A DNA stretch of 64,000 nt from Lysinibacillus mangiferihumi (GCF_003049665.1 NZ_PYWM01000007.1:115729-179728), one strand, 5' to 3'. Positions 1 to 9,735 are shown, numbered from the stretch's first letter. Made by a program: numbers and translations. The notes: a model not told the origin generated them from the letters alone.

Positions 1-47
1 ATATTGTGAAACTTTAACTGATCCATCCTTACTCCCCCTGCTATCTA

Positions 48-695
48 TTATTTTGTAATAAATTGCGATTCTAAGCGATAAATCGGCTGACCTTTAGCAG
101 AAAATTTCTGCTCGTATTCTGTCATAATATTATCTTCTGGCATATTTGCATGTAGGTCGAGTGATACATACTTCAGTAACATACCATATTCAGACATACT
201 AACTAACGAATACTCGAACAGTCCACGGTTGTCCGTTTTAAAATGGATTTCCCCGTTATCCACTAGAATCGACTCATATAATTTCAAAAAACCCTCATGC
301 GTTAAACGACGCTTTGCATGGCGTAATTTTGGCCAAGGGTCTGAGAAATTCAAATACACGCGGTCTACATCATTTTTTTCAAAGAATTTATTTAAATCTG
401 CGCCATTTACTTTTAACAAACGTAAATTCGCTGGAGATTTAGCTTCAAGAATGTTTTCTAATGCGCAAACGATGACGCTATCATAAAGCTCAATACCGAT
501 ATAATTAATATCTGGATTTTGCAGAGCCATTCCGGTTACAAATTGACCCTTACCAGTACCTACTTCAATGTGTAATGGGTGATCGTTGCCAAAAACCGCT
601 TGCCAATTTCCTTTAAAGTCTTCAGGATTTGGAATAATCACCTCTGGATGATTTGTAATCATTTCCTCTGCCCAAGGCTTATTTCTTAATCTCAA
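48..695 (-). CDS. trmB: tRNA (guanine-N7-)-methyltransferase TrmB
   Basis: This 215-residue cytoplasmic enzyme should transfer a methyl group from SAM to N7 of G46 in the tRNA variable loop. The SAM-binding motif [11 protein letters not shown] lies near residue 42 and the family hallmark [16 protein letters not shown] near residue 116. The length matches TrmB of Bacillus. The start codon is TTG at 695, chosen because GAGGAAG sits just upstream and the protein begins [11 protein letters not shown], as in the family. It is the last gene of the minus-strand run entering from the right, separated from the lipid kinase gene by 76 bases. Confidence 0.96.
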   Translation of the reverse strand: MRLRNKPWAEEMITNHPEVIIPNPEDFKGNWQAVFGNDHPLHIEVGTGKGQFVTGMALQNPDINYIGIELYDSVIVCALENILEAKSPANLRLLKVNGADLNKFFEKNDVDRVYLNFSDPWPKLRHAKRRLTHEGFLKLYESILVDNGEIHFKTDNRGLFEYSLVSMSEYGMLLKYVSLDLHANMPEDNIMTEYEQKFSAKGQPIYRLESQFITK

Positions 696-771
696 TTTTC
701 TTCCTCATTTCTTAATAGTGAAATTATTGATTTTTTATAGTATAACGTAAAAACGTCATATTCGCATGAAA

Positions 772-1725
772 TTATTGCGAAATGACGTTTTTTGTTTTTT
801 CTAATTTTATACATTTCCATGCTTGTTGTTGAATTGTACAGCGCACAATTGTGTCCTGCCCAATCTCACCAATGTAGTTACCATCTGTATGACAATCAAC
901 GCTCTTTGCATGTACAACAATTTCAAATTGATCGCTTTGTAAAAAAGTTATTTCTTGAAATTTTGTATGCTTCTCAAAAAAAACAGTAGCGAAAACTAGT
1001 AGTAGCTTCCATCTTGCAATATTATGAACAATGGTTAATTCAATTTTGCCGTCCAATGCATTAGACATAGGTGAAATTTTCATTCCTCCACCAAAATACG
1101 GTTGATTGCTCGTTGCTACAAACCATACATTTTGAAATTGATGTGTTTGATTGTTTGTATAAACCGTTACATCGAAACAAGTAAAACGAAACAGTCCCCT
1201 AACTACTGCCGCAGCATATGATAGTTTTCCTAATCCAATTTTATTAAAATAGTATTTTAGACGCGACTTATTAATATGCTTTGTGACATAGGCATCAAAG
1301 CCAAGCCCTGCATTATTGACGAATATTTCATGATGCATGGCTCCTAGTTGAAGCTTTCCTATATCTATCGAACGCTCAAGCATTTCAGTTCTGAGGTAAG
1401 CTTCAATTTGTGTTGCATTTTGAAATGTTGGGAAATAACGTGCAAAGTCATTACCAGAGCCTGCACTTATCACACCGATCACAACAAAATCATTATGTAC
1501 AATGCCACTAACTACCTCATGAACGGTACCATCTCCACCAACAACAATGATCAACTTTTTTAATCGCCCATTTTGTGCCCATTGGCTCGCAATTTCTTGA
1601 CCATGCCCTTCATATTGTGTCATAGCGACTTGATAATCAATCGTTAAATGTCGTTGTAATCTATTCCAAACAATTTTCCCTTTGCCATTTCCTGCACGCT
1701 CATTGACAATAAATAATACATGCAT
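772..1725 (-). CDS. ytlR: Diacylglycerol/lipid kinase family protein (YtlR-like)
   Basis: A 317-residue member of the diacylglycerol kinase catalytic family, expected to phosphorylate a lipid hydroxyl with ATP at the inner membrane face. The N-terminal nucleotide site reads NERAGNGKGK, followed by the signature VVGGDGTVHEVVSG near residue 61 and SAGSGNDFARYF near residue 87, equivalent to the GTGNDFAR loop. The lipid substrate cannot be told from sequence. It starts 3 bases after the upstream ytlQ-like gene stops, and its GAGG ribosome site lies inside that gene, so the two are probably co-translated. The pairing resembles ytlR-ytlQ of B. subtilis, which I recall rather than searched. Confidence 0.88.
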   Translation of the reverse strand: MHVLFIVNERAGNGKGKIVWNRLQRHLTIDYQVAMTQYEGHGQEIASQWAQNGRLKKLIIVVGGDGTVHEVVSGIVHNDFVVIGVISAGSGNDFARYFPTFQNATQIEAYLRTEMLERSIDIGKLQLGAMHHEIFVNNAGLGFDAYVTKHINKSRLKYYFNKIGLGKLSYAAAVVRGLFRFTCFDVTVYTNNQTHQFQNVWFVATSNQPYFGGGMKISPMSNALDGKIELTIVHNIARWKLLLVFATVFFEKHTKFQEITFLQSDQFEIVVHAKSVDCHTDGNYIGEIGQDTIVRCTIQQQAWKCIKLEKTKNVISQ

Positions 1726-1728
1726 CTG

Positions 1729-2736
1729 TTAGTCCTCAGCTTTTGAAGATGTCTGTTGCCAAATATCGCGATTAAACGAAGTCGTTTGGACGTTATTTAA
1801 AATTGTTTGGGCAGCGCGGATTTGCATATGCTTCATAGGAGATGATACATTTCTTAAAGCATGCATCCATTCATTATAATTACGACGATCCACTAATCGC
1901 ACGTTAAAAGATGAGCCTGGATAATCGAAATAGCCATTGCGTGTTAAAATAACTTTGCGAATCGGCATGTCGACTTGATCTTGCTTAAATAATTGAGTTA
2001 ACACAGATTCCATTCTACTTAAATTAATCATTGGATTCAGTACTTTCGAATCTTTTGTGCCCACTTTTTTCTCCCAAAAACGGTCACTTCCACCTACATA
2101 CACTGCTTGATTCTCTGCCTCAAGTACAGTAATACAAATACATTCCGTAGGTGACATTAACACAACATCTAGCTCAATTGGCGCCTTCCTCACTTGCAAA
2201 ATAGGATAGTAAAAAACTAAATAATTATCTGGTAATTTTTGCAGCAATGTACGTAACAAAGAATCACGCAAAAATCGAGGATCGACATAAGATTTTTCTC
2301 GCAAAGTGGAGCTCGCCCACTTCATTTGGAAATGAAAAAACTGATCTATAAACATTCGCTTTAACTCATGAATAGACTGAGGTGCGTAAACTATATTCGG
2401 TTCAAATGACAGAGTTGTTTCTTCTTCGGGGATAATATCTTCGTCATTTGTCAATTCATTTGTAACGTCTATTTGCTCAATGTCTTCTTGCACGTCTTCT
2501 TTGTGTCGCCCTGCAAAAATCTTTTTAAAGAGTGAGAAGCGCTCTTTTTCTTCAAATACATCATTGACTTTTTCATTCGCCGTATGCTGCCACTCGGTAA
2601 TATCTTCGCCCAATTCCCATTGACGTTTAATTCGATCCCATTGACTTTTCTTTAAACGTACAAATTGCGTTGGATATCTAGCTAAATCAATTTGATAACG
2701 TGAAATATAATCTTGTATTTTCACTAATTGTGCCAT
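1729..2736 (-). CDS. ytlQ: YtlQ-like protein with a degenerate NERD-type nuclease fold
   Basis: A 335-residue soluble protein without signal peptide. The first third is charged and probably flexible, with an acidic stretch around residues 75-110. The C-terminal half contains IELDVVLMSPTECICITVLE, then NPMINLSRMESVLTQLF and IRKVILTRNG. This resembles NERD (nuclease-related) domains, but the lysine of the usual ExK motif is replaced (VLE), so catalysis is doubtful. It heads a two-gene operon with the lipid kinase. Function unknown; the fold assignment is inference from pattern alone. Confidence 0.7.
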   Translation of the reverse strand: MAQLVKIQDYISRYQIDLARYPTQFVRLKKSQWDRIKRQWELGEDITEWQHTANEKVNDVFEEKERFSLFKKIFAGRHKEDVQEDIEQIDVTNELTNDEDIIPEEETTLSFEPNIVYAPQSIHELKRMFIDQFFHFQMKWASSTLREKSYVDPRFLRDSLLRTLLQKLPDNYLVFYYPILQVRKAPIELDVVLMSPTECICITVLEAENQAVYVGGSDRFWEKKVGTKDSKVLNPMINLSRMESVLTQLFKQDQVDMPIRKVILTRNGYFDYPGSSFNVRLVDRRNYNEWMHALRNVSSPMKHMQIRAAQTILNNVQTTSFNRDIWQQTSSKAED

Positions 2737-2771
2737 GTTTTGGTCACTCCAATCTTACTGCCCCATATCAA

Positions 2772-2816
2772 ATTCGCCTCGTTATTAGTCGGTATCACCG
2801 TGATATCGAATAAAGG
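2772..2816. other. Imperfect hairpin upstream of the ytlQ-like gene
   Basis: CGCCTCGTTATT pairs with an AATAAAGGCG arm around the inner arms GGTATCAC and GTGATATC. On the plus strand it is followed by CTATCTTTTTTATTTT, so it reads as a plus-strand terminator, but no plus-strand gene lies upstream. On the minus strand it would lie in the leader of the ytlQ-ytlR transcript without a T-run. Confidence 0.4.
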
Positions 2817-2874
2817 CGCTATCTTTTTTATTTTACATGACGTTTCAGGAGAATACATGCATATTTTGTTCTAT

Positions 2875-2930
2875 AAAAAAGAGCTACCCTTATAACTCGG
2901 CTAATAACCAAGTTTTAGGTAGCTCTTTTT
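2875..2930 (-). terminator. Terminator of dat
   Basis: GAGCTACC at 2881-2888 pairs with GGTAGCTC at 2918-2925, with an inner stem around AACTCGG/CCAAGTT. T-runs flank it on both strands, and it lies 16 bases past the dat stop codon. Confidence 0.85.
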
Positions 2931-2945
2931 AATCATATATACATA

Positions 2946-3797
2946 TTAAGCATTATTTGAAATTGGTAATTTTGCCTCAAATGCTTTTTGTAAATTACGA
3001 GTCCATTCACCAGGAACACCTGCACCAATTTGCTGACCGTCCACATCGATAACCGGTGTCACTTCAGATGAAACAGAAGACACAATAATTTCATCCATTG
3101 CTAATAAATCGCCTTTCGTCATCGGCTCTTCAATCACTGGTAAATTTATTTCAGCTGCACATTTTAATATAACTTGGCGTGTAATACCATTTAAGATGTA
3201 GTTATTTGCTGGGTGCGTATAAAGTTTACCATCTTTAATACCATAGACATTAGCAGAAGAACATTCTGTGATAATATCTCCACGGTGTAAAATGGCTTCG
3301 TAGCAACCTTTTTCAGATGCCTCTTGTTTCGCAAGTACTGCTCCAAGTAAATTTAAAGATTTAATATCACAACGTAACCATCGAACATCTTCCACCAATG
3401 TTGCTTTTACACCCTTTTCGAAATTTTCAATTGAACGTTCACCAGTTTTAACATTACCTGTTAGAACTGCTGGTACGCTTGCATCCGGGAAAATGTGGTT
3501 ACGAGAAGTTGTGCCACGTGTAATTTGGAAGTAAACATGACCTGTATCTAAATTATTTTTTTCGATTAAATCATGCAATAATTTGTGTAATACATCTTTT
3601 GTATAAGGGATTACAAGACGAATTTTTTCGGCACTAGCATAGAAACGATCAATGTGCTCTTGAGCTGTGAACATATGTCCGTTATATACTTTGATTACTT
3701 CGTAAATACCGTCACCAAATTGATAACCACGGTCTTCTGGTGAAACTGTAATAGATCCTTCTTCAACGATTTGATCATTCCATAATGAGTATGCCAT
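2946..3797 (-). CDS. dat: D-amino-acid transaminase (D-alanine aminotransferase)
   Basis: A 283-residue fold-type IV PLP enzyme that interconverts D-alanine and 2-oxoglutarate with pyruvate and D-glutamate, supplying D-amino acids for peptidoglycan. It begins MAYSLWNDQIV and has EDRGYQFGDGIYEV near residue 21, typical of DAT. The PLP lysine is in RCDIKSLNLLGAVLAKQEA around residue 145, and the phosphate-binding region is ILNGITRQVIL near 203. The length is standard. A GGAT ribosome site lies before the ATG. PepV lies immediately upstream on the same strand, so they may be co-transcribed. Confidence 0.95.
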   Translation of the reverse strand: MAYSLWNDQIVEEGSITVSPEDRGYQFGDGIYEVIKVYNGHMFTAQEHIDRFYASAEKIRLVIPYTKDVLHKLLHDLIEKNNLDTGHVYFQITRGTTSRNHIFPDASVPAVLTGNVKTGERSIENFEKGVKATLVEDVRWLRCDIKSLNLLGAVLAKQEASEKGCYEAILHRGDIITECSSANVYGIKDGKLYTHPANNYILNGITRQVILKCAAEINLPVIEEPMTKGDLLAMDEIIVSSVSSEVTPVIDVDGQQIGAGVPGEWTRNLQKAFEAKLPISNNA

Positions 3798-3973
3798 GTT
3801 TAAACATCCTTTTCATTTTTAAGTTATTTTCACGTTTTCAAGTACGATGATTCCCACTACACAATGAAGTAAGACCAGATGCAGTAAATCAAAGTAGATC
3901 TTTCAGTGAAGTGCTTTGCGTGTGAAGCTTCTTGATCACTTTCGCAAGCACATCACGTCCTTACTGATTACAC

Positions 3974-5377
3974 TTACTTCCCAGCCAGTTCTGCAATGGC
4001 TTCTGCATAAATAGCAGCAGCTTGTACTAATTTATCAACAATTACATATTCATCCGCACGATGCATGACATCTGGATCACCAGGGAAAAGCATGCCGAAT
4101 GCCACACCTTTTTTCAAGACGCGCGCATACGTTCCACCACCAGTTGAAAGCAAAGGTGTATCGTTATCCCCCGTTTGTCGGCGGTAAATACCAGCTAACG
4201 TTTGGATTAACGGATCGTCCTCACTAACATAATGAGGTTTTGAGTTTTCTTGAATATCGAGTGAAAATCCTTTATCTGCAGCTAATCGTTGCGCTTCTGT
4301 TATTTTGTCATCAAATGGATACGTTACAGAGTAGCGTAAACTAATAACAATGTTGCCTCCTTGCTTTGCATCATACGTTACAATACCCGGATTTAATGTT
4401 GTTTTTCCAGACATGTCATCTTCATATTGTAATGCTAGTGCGTGACCATAATGATCCTGATGGAATACATCAACGATAAAATCGACAAATTGCTTACTTC
4501 CTTCAGTCGTTAACTCTTGTTGTAAAAATGCTGCAAGGTAAACAGCTGCATTGATACCTTTTTCAGGTTCCATTGCATGGGCTGCTTTTCCTTTGATAGT
4601 TATTATATAGTGAGAACCCTCCATTAATAAAGAGCCTTCTAGCTGATTTTTACTTAAAAATGTTTGAAAATTCTGTTCAAATAGTGAAGATACGAATTGA
4701 ACTGTCGCTTTCGCAAAATCAGGTACCATATTTGAACGCTTTCCAGCATTAAATAGTAGTAGCTGTTCTTTCGTAACATCCCCCGTCTGCTTTTGGGAGA
4801 ACACAAGCGCAGCAATGCCTTTTTCGGCATTAATCAGTGGGAAATCCGCATCAGGAGCGAAACCGATTGTTGGCATTTCCTCGTTTTTAAAATAGTGGTC
4901 GACACAGCGGAAACCTGTTTCTTCATCTGTACCGATAATCATACGCACACGTTTGTTTAATTGAATGCCTGCATCTTTTACAAGCTTCATTGCCATCCAT
5001 GCAGCAACTGTTGGGCCCTTATCGTCAATAGCACCGCGCGCAAATAGTTTTCCATCTGCAATAGTGCCGCTAAAAGGTGGATACGTCCAGTTTGATTCAT
5101 CACCTACAGGGACAACATCTACGTGACATAAAATACCGAGTAATTCTTCACCTTGGCCCATTTCGATATGTCCAGCATAATTATCAACATTTTTTGTTTG
5201 TAACCCTTGTGCTTTCCCTTTCGCTAACAACCATTCCAACGCCTTTAACGGTCCTTCACCAAAAGGCACATCCGCAGTTATTGTTTTTTCATCCAGTACA
5301 CTATTAATTTGCACAAGCTCTTGCAACTCTTGAATTAATTCATCTTGTCTTTCTTTTGCAACCTGTAACCAATCCAT
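3974..5377 (-). CDS. pepV: Dipeptidase PepV (peptidase M20)
   Basis: A zinc-dependent M20 dipeptidase, 467 residues from the start I prefer. LGILCHVDVVPVGD carries the first metal-binding His-x-Asp, GAIDDKGPTVAAW the bridging Asp, GTDEETGFRC the catalytic glutamate pair, and STGGGTYARVL lies in the C-terminal lid region. The ATG at 5377 (MDWLQVAKE) is chosen because GGAGGAGG lies 8 bases before it; the in-frame ATG at 5395 overlaps that ribosome site. The family cleaves unspecific dipeptides in the cytoplasm. In B. subtilis the corresponding gene is ytjP, also next to ytzE. Confidence 0.94.
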   Translation of the reverse strand: MDWLQVAKERQDELIQELQELVQINSVLDEKTITADVPFGEGPLKALEWLLAKGKAQGLQTKNVDNYAGHIEMGQGEELLGILCHVDVVPVGDESNWTYPPFSGTIADGKLFARGAIDDKGPTVAAWMAMKLVKDAGIQLNKRVRMIIGTDEETGFRCVDHYFKNEEMPTIGFAPDADFPLINAEKGIAALVFSQKQTGDVTKEQLLLFNAGKRSNMVPDFAKATVQFVSSLFEQNFQTFLSKNQLEGSLLMEGSHYIITIKGKAAHAMEPEKGINAAVYLAAFLQQELTTEGSKQFVDFIVDVFHQDHYGHALALQYEDDMSGKTTLNPGIVTYDAKQGGNIVISLRYSVTYPFDDKITEAQRLAADKGFSLDIQENSKPHYVSEDDPLIQTLAGIYRRQTGDNDTPLLSTGGGTYARVLKKGVAFGMLFPGDPDVMHRADEYVIVDKLVQAAAIYAEAIAELAGK

Positions 5378-5735
5378 TCTATGTACCTCCTCCATTTTAT
5401 AATAAGATTATTCTACTCTTTACTAAAAAAAATTCAATCATCTTTCTAACTATCATTTTCTTATCTTTCCTTTACACTACCACATATAGCATCTTTTTCA
5501 CTAATCTCCACAAAATACAGCGCAAACTTTATGAATTAATTGTAAATTTCCACGGCATTCACTAGAAAATCACATCATTATTCTATATAATAGAGTTATC
5601 AGAATTATTTGTTCTGAACATAAAATTAGAAAAGGGGATGTCTAAGGCAGCTACTTAATAGCCTCAGTGCACTCCGCACATATTGTCGTCCGCTAGTCTT
5701 TGCCAAGTGAATTAAGATGAAGGAGTGGTTCATTT
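5378..5735. other. Divergent intergenic region between pepV and the ytzE-like gene
   Basis: A 358-base AT-rich gap with no convincing ORF. A good -10 hexamer TATAAT at 5586-5591 faces the ytzE-like gene, leaving a leader of about 140 bases. No terminator hairpin or known riboswitch was recognised in the leader. Confidence 0.4.
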
Positions 5736-5957
5736 ATGAAACCAACTACTGATCGAATGCTTAATCGTATTAAAGATGTGTACATGTTTATTTTAGACAA
5801 AGGAACCGTGTCTACACAGGATTTAGTCGAAGAGTTTAGCATCACTCCTCGCACCGTTCAAAGAGATTTGAACGTGTTAGCCTTTAACGATTTGGTGATG
5901 AGTCCAAGTCGAGGCAAATGGACAACGACGAGTAAAAAAGTAAAATTGACGTCTTAG
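5736..5957 (+). CDS. ytzE: Small DeoR-type HTH protein (YtzE-like)
   Basis: A 73-residue protein consisting only of a DeoR N-terminal winged helix-turn-helix: MLNRIKDVYMFILDKGTVSTQDLVEEF followed by SITPRTVQRDLNVL as recognition helix. It lacks the sugar-binding C-terminal domain of full DeoR regulators, as YtzE of B. subtilis does. The ribosome site AAGGAG lies 12 bases before the ATG. It stands alone between pepV and the MFS gene and ends before a strong terminator. Its targets are unknown. Confidence 0.85.
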   Translation: MKPTTDRMLNRIKDVYMFILDKGTVSTQDLVEEFSITPRTVQRDLNVLAFNDLVMSPSRGKWTTTSKKVKLTS

Positions 5958-5992
5958 TTTTTGCGCACTTTGCGTAAAGCATTTTTGTATGG

Positions 5993-6031
5993 AAAAAGAA
6001 TGACCTTTCGTCGGGGTCATTCTTTTTTTCT
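5993..6031 (+). terminator. Terminator after the ytzE-like gene
   Basis: AGAATGACC pairs with GGTCATTCT around a TTTCGTCG loop and is followed by a run of T. Confidence 0.92.
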
Positions 6032-6097
6032 ATTTACAAAGCACTTTATTATCCGTTACACTCGAAACATTCTACATGTTGAGAGGAGGATAATTCT

Positions 6098-7262
6098 ATG
6101 AAACTATCCAAAATGTTTCATCCACTTGTTTGGATTATTTTAGGTGGAACGATTTTCACACGTGTTGCAAGCTTTATGGCAATGCCTTTTTTAGCTATCT
6201 ATTTACATAACGAAATTGATGCCTCCCCTTTACAAATAGGATTGACCATTGGTATCGCGCCACTTATTTCTACAGTAGGTGGATTTTTCGGCGGTTACTT
6301 AACAGATCGCTTTGGTCGAAAAAGTATTATTTTACTTACGATCCTCGTATGGAGTATTGTGTTCTTTGGTTTTGCAACAGCGCATACAATTTGGTTTTTC
6401 GTCATTCTAAATGCGTTGAACGGGTTATGTCGCTCCTTCTTTGAACCTTCTACACAAGCTTTAATGATTGACTTTACTCCTGCTGATAAACGAAAACGAT
6501 TGTTTTCATTGCGTTACACAGCCATTAATATCGCCGCAGTCTTAGGACCACTTATTGGTGTATATATTGCGACATTATCTAGTTCTAGCGTGCCGTTTAT
6601 GTTGACAGGCGCTATGTACATTGTTTATGCCATATTTTTATTTTTCGTTTTGAATCGTTACAAAATGCAACAGCAAAAGCCGATGATACACACAAAAGTG
6701 CTACCAAACCTTTACAATTCTTTTAACAAATCGTGTACTGCTAAGCTTTATTTTCGGGGCAATCTTAATAAATATTGGCTACTCCCAATTCGACTCAACA
6801 CTTCCTCAACTTATCGAGCTCAAAATTGAAGATGGAGCCAAGCTCTATTCCCTACTGATTTCGTTAAATGCGGCGGTTGTGCTTTTACTACAATTACCGA
6901 TTAGTATTTTTTCAGAGCGCTTCACATCAACAACGATACTTCTTATCGGTATTTTGTTCTTTGCCATTGGTTTAGCATTATTTGGCGTATCTACAAACTA
7001 TCCGCTGTTTATTTGTGCAATGGTTCTTTTTACAGTTGGTGAAATATTTGCTTTCCCTACAATGAATGTTATGATTGATGAAATAGCGCCAGAGACACAA
7101 AAAGCTACATATTTAGGTGCAGCCCAATTTAAAAATTTAGGCGGTTTTATTGGTCCTATTATAGGTGGCTGGCTGTTAACACACTATATTAATACAATGT
7201 TTATCGTCATTGCTGCTCTTGTTTTATGTAGTTCCCTATTTTATCGACCCAAAACACAATAA
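6098..7262 (+). pseudogene. MFS transporter, frameshifted
   Basis: Two adjacent reading frames together make one 12-helix major facilitator of about 388 residues. Frame one (6098 to about 6700) begins MKLSKMFHPLVWIILGG and has the loop motif GGYLTDRFGRKS. Frame two, shifted by +1, picks up as TILLTNRVLLSFIFGAILINIGYSQFD from about 6706 and runs to 7262 through LPISIFSERF and IGGWLLTHYI. The break lies between about 6684 and 6720, in KPMIHTK. Frame one would otherwise end at 6829 with a non-hydrophobic tail. The ribosome site GAGAGGAGG is intact. Either a recent loss-of-function mutation or a sequencing indel explains it. A multidrug-efflux-type role is only a family guess. Confidence 0.82.
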
Positions 7263-7263
7263 A

Positions 7264-7306
7264 TAAGCACGAGTCCAGTAGGCATCCTACTTGTCTCGTG
7301 CTTTTA
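7264..7306. terminator. Bidirectional terminator between the MFS gene and the diguanylate cyclase
   Basis: AAGCACGAG at 7265-7273 pairs with CTCGTGCTT at 7295-7303. It lies between two convergent genes. Confidence 0.85.
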
Positions 7307-7330
7307 CTTATAACCGTTGTAAAACTACGT

Positions 7331-8845
7331 TTATTGATTGTATTTTTCTTCTGTTGAAGCTACTTCATGATAACTAGAATATTGGTCCTTACCTGCTTTC
7401 TTTGACTGATATAAAGCCTTATCTGCTCTTTCAAATATACTTAACTCGGATTCATTCGGCTTTTCACAAATCACGCCACCCATACTAACAGAAAGAACCG
7501 ACCATTTATGATTCTCTACATTTTTTATTCTACGGATTTTCTCCAAAATAGCACTTGCTACTTGTACCATATGTTCATTGTTCGTATCATATAGAACAAT
7601 TGCAAATTCATCTCCACCAAATCTTACAACGAAACCTTCTGTTCTTACGACGTCTTTTAAAATATTAGCCGTTTCAATAAGAATCCTATCTCCTTCAGCA
7701 TGTCCAAATTGATCATTTACTTGCTTAAAGTTATCCAAATCTATTAATAATAAACCAGGCGTATTGGCTTTTCTTTTTTTCAATAATTTATCCATTTTAC
7801 TAATGTATGTTGCACGATTATATACATTTGTTAGTGGATCATAGGTTGCAAGATGTATCGTTTTAGAAAATAGCCTATTAATAACGACTAACATAATTAA
7901 CGCTGTTACTAATGCAATCATTAAAACATACCAAAACTGTTTTGTATTATTGGCAAGTGCATTTAACTCTGTACGATTGCCATATTTGACATATACTACC
8001 CGTTTTGTTGAGGCACCGCGCACCGTCTCTGCTTCATACGGTAAAAAACGATAGGTTTCTATATAGCCATCCTCTAATATTTGCTGATATTCAGATGGCT
8101 TCATTGTCTGTAGTGCCGCCTTAAAATGATCCTGAAATTTTTTTGTTTGATTTTTCACAGTTACCCGAGTGGATTCGGTGTCCAAGAAAAAAACACCGCC
8201 TGCACTAATCGTTCGAACCTCCAGCAAGTCATTATACTTTTCAACTAAATATGCAGCGGTTTTTCCAAAGTTAAATGTTTGAAAGACAGGGACTTCATTT
8301 AATTCCAAACCGAGCTCTAATAAATACTTTTTATCAGGCGTTGCTAAATAACTAAATTTACGGTACTCACCAGTAGTGGTCGAAATATCTATGCCATCTG
8401 TATATAATTGCCCACTCTCTCTTCGTTCATCCAATAATGCCGAAAAATTTTTACAGCAAAGCGAAAAATTTAGACCTAAATCTTTTGGAAATGTAGTATA
8501 AATTACCGTATTTGTTTGATCCAATATGTATATATCCATACCATGTTGATTTTTCATTTGTTGTAAGTTCCAAGTGTCTATTTTTGGATTTCGCTTATAA
8601 TAAGTAGCTAATGCTCTTAACTCTTTTTCCATCTGATCCGAAATGTTTTTATCAAAATAAAAGTGCGCATTATCTACAGTTTGCATATCTGCAAGAATAT
8701 GATTTTCAATTAATGTTCGGTTCCGATCTTCTTGTGTTCCAATATTTGTCACAAGAATTTGTCTGTTGACATAAGAAATTACAGCAACAAGTATTAATGC
8801 AAAGGCAATTAAAGATATTAATAATTTAATCCGTAGTTTTTTCAT
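7331..8845 (-). CDS. Membrane-anchored GGDEF diguanylate cyclase
   Basis: Predicted to make cyclic di-GMP from two GTP. From the ATG at 8845 it has 504 residues. A first membrane helix lies around residues 8-27, a roughly 270-residue extracytoplasmic sensor region follows, then a second helix near 305-325 (FWYVLMIALVTALIMLVVI), and a C-terminal GGDEF domain. The active-site loop is intact (RFGGDEFAIVLYD) and LLIDLDNFKQVNDQFGHAEGD carries the metal-binding aspartate. The preceding residues are RTEG rather than RxxD, so the inhibitory I-site seems absent. The sensor resembles Cache-type domains, with a paired cysteine CC near residue 135. The ATG at 8845 is better spaced from GAGG than the one at 8851. 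Its ligand is unknown. Confidence 0.9.
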   Translation of the reverse strand: MKKLRIKLLISLIAFALILVAVISYVNRQILVTNIGTQEDRNRTLIENHILADMQTVDNAHFYFDKNISDQMEKELRALATYYKRNPKIDTWNLQQMKNQHGMDIYILDQTNTVIYTTFPKDLGLNFSLCCKNFSALLDERRESGQLYTDGIDISTTTGEYRKFSYLATPDKKYLLELGLELNEVPVFQTFNFGKTAAYLVEKYNDLLEVRTISAGGVFFLDTESTRVTVKNQTKKFQDHFKAALQTMKPSEYQQILEDGYIETYRFLPYEAETVRGASTKRVVYVKYGNRTELNALANNTKQFWYVLMIALVTALIMLVVINRLFSKTIHLATYDPLTNVYNRATYISKMDKLLKKRKANTPGLLLIDLDNFKQVNDQFGHAEGDRILIETANILKDVVRTEGFVVRFGGDEFAIVLYDTNNEHMVQVASAILEKIRRIKNVENHKWSVLSVSMGGVICEKPNESELSIFERADKALYQSKKAGKDQYSSYHEVASTEEKYNQ

Positions 8846-8969
8846 TAACATGTCCTCTACTCATCTTCACTATCTTTTTTTGAACAAAAAATATTTCCGG
8901 TACGTCAAGCCTCTCCCATGTTATTTTATTGATATATCATATTATACAGTTAATGGGACAAACATGTAT

Positions 8970-9013
8970 AAAAAAAATCCTCGATACTAAAAGTATAGCA
9001 TCGAGGATTTTCT
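8970..9013 (-). terminator. Terminator of rsuA
   Basis: AATCCTCGATACT pairs with a GTATAGCATCGAGGATT arm across AAAA; the minus strand ends in a T-run just past the rsuA stop codon. Confidence 0.9.
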
Positions 9014-9727
9014 TTACTCTCTATTTTGTAAGCCTGCTAATTCTTCTGGCGTTAACTCGCGATATTCACCTAATGCTAAGCTTTCATCAAGTTGTAAGCT
9101 CCCCATAGAAAGGCGTTTTAAGTAGATGACACGTTTACCTACTGCTTCAAACATCCTTTTTACCTGATGGAATTTACCTTCTTGAATCGTCAATTCAATT
9201 TCTGATTGCGGGGCAGATTTCAGAATAACAAGCTTGCCTGGCTTTGTTACGTAGCCATCATCTAGTTCGACACCACGCGCAAATTGTTCTCCATCATCTT
9301 GCGTAACAATCCCCTCTATTTTAGCATAGTACACCTTAGGTACATGCTTCTTTGGAGAAAGTAAGTTATGGGCCAAAACACCATCATTCGTTAACAGTAA
9401 CAAGCCCTCTGTATCTTTATCTAAACGACCAACTGGGAATGGTTGAAAATGTTGATGTAGTGGGTCTAGTAAGTCAATGACCGTTTCATCGCGTACATCT
9501 TCTGTGGCAGAAATAACACCTGGTGGCTTATTCATCATGTAATACACAAACTCTGTATATACAACACGCTCACCGAAAACTACAACACTTTGCTGCTCTG
9601 GATCAACATGCATTGCCGCATCTTTTACATACGTGCCATCAACAGAAACGGCCTTTTGTTTTAGGAGTTGCTTAACTTCCTTTCGTGAGCCATAGCCCAT
9701 ATTGGCTAGTAATTTATCTAAACGCAT
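9014..9727 (-). CDS. rsuA: 16S rRNA pseudouridine synthase (RsuA family)
   Basis: A 237-residue pseudouridine synthase expected to modify U516 of 16S rRNA (E. coli numbering). The N-terminal S4 RNA-binding domain reads MRLDKLLANMGYGSRKEVKQ. The catalytic motif GRLDKDTEGLLLLTNDG near residue 101 contains the essential aspartate, and EGKFHQVKRMFEAVG near 184 is the family motif III. The gene starts 8 bases after the ytgP-like flippase, with AGGAGG before the ATG, and ends at a terminator, so it is second in a two-gene operon, as ytzG is in B. subtilis. Confidence 0.94.
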   Translation of the reverse strand: MRLDKLLANMGYGSRKEVKQLLKQKAVSVDGTYVKDAAMHVDPEQQSVVVFGERVVYTEFVYYMMNKPPGVISATEDVRDETVIDLLDPLHQHFQPFPVGRLDKDTEGLLLLTNDGVLAHNLLSPKKHVPKVYYAKIEGIVTQDDGEQFARGVELDDGYVTKPGKLVILKSAPQSEIELTIQEGKFHQVKRMFEAVGKRVIYLKRLSMGSLQLDESLALGEYRELTPEELAGLQNRE

Positions 9728-9735
9728 AGTTCCTC

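Noticed and set aside
3840..3972. Inverted segments between dat and pepV as a repeat element
   Set aside because: Pairing around GTGAAGTGCTTTGCG is short and interrupted, and no second copy was found in the window.
5356..5565. A 69-residue plus-strand frame over the pepV start
   Set aside because: Overlaps the pepV start and promoter region; composition is that of translated AT-rich DNA.
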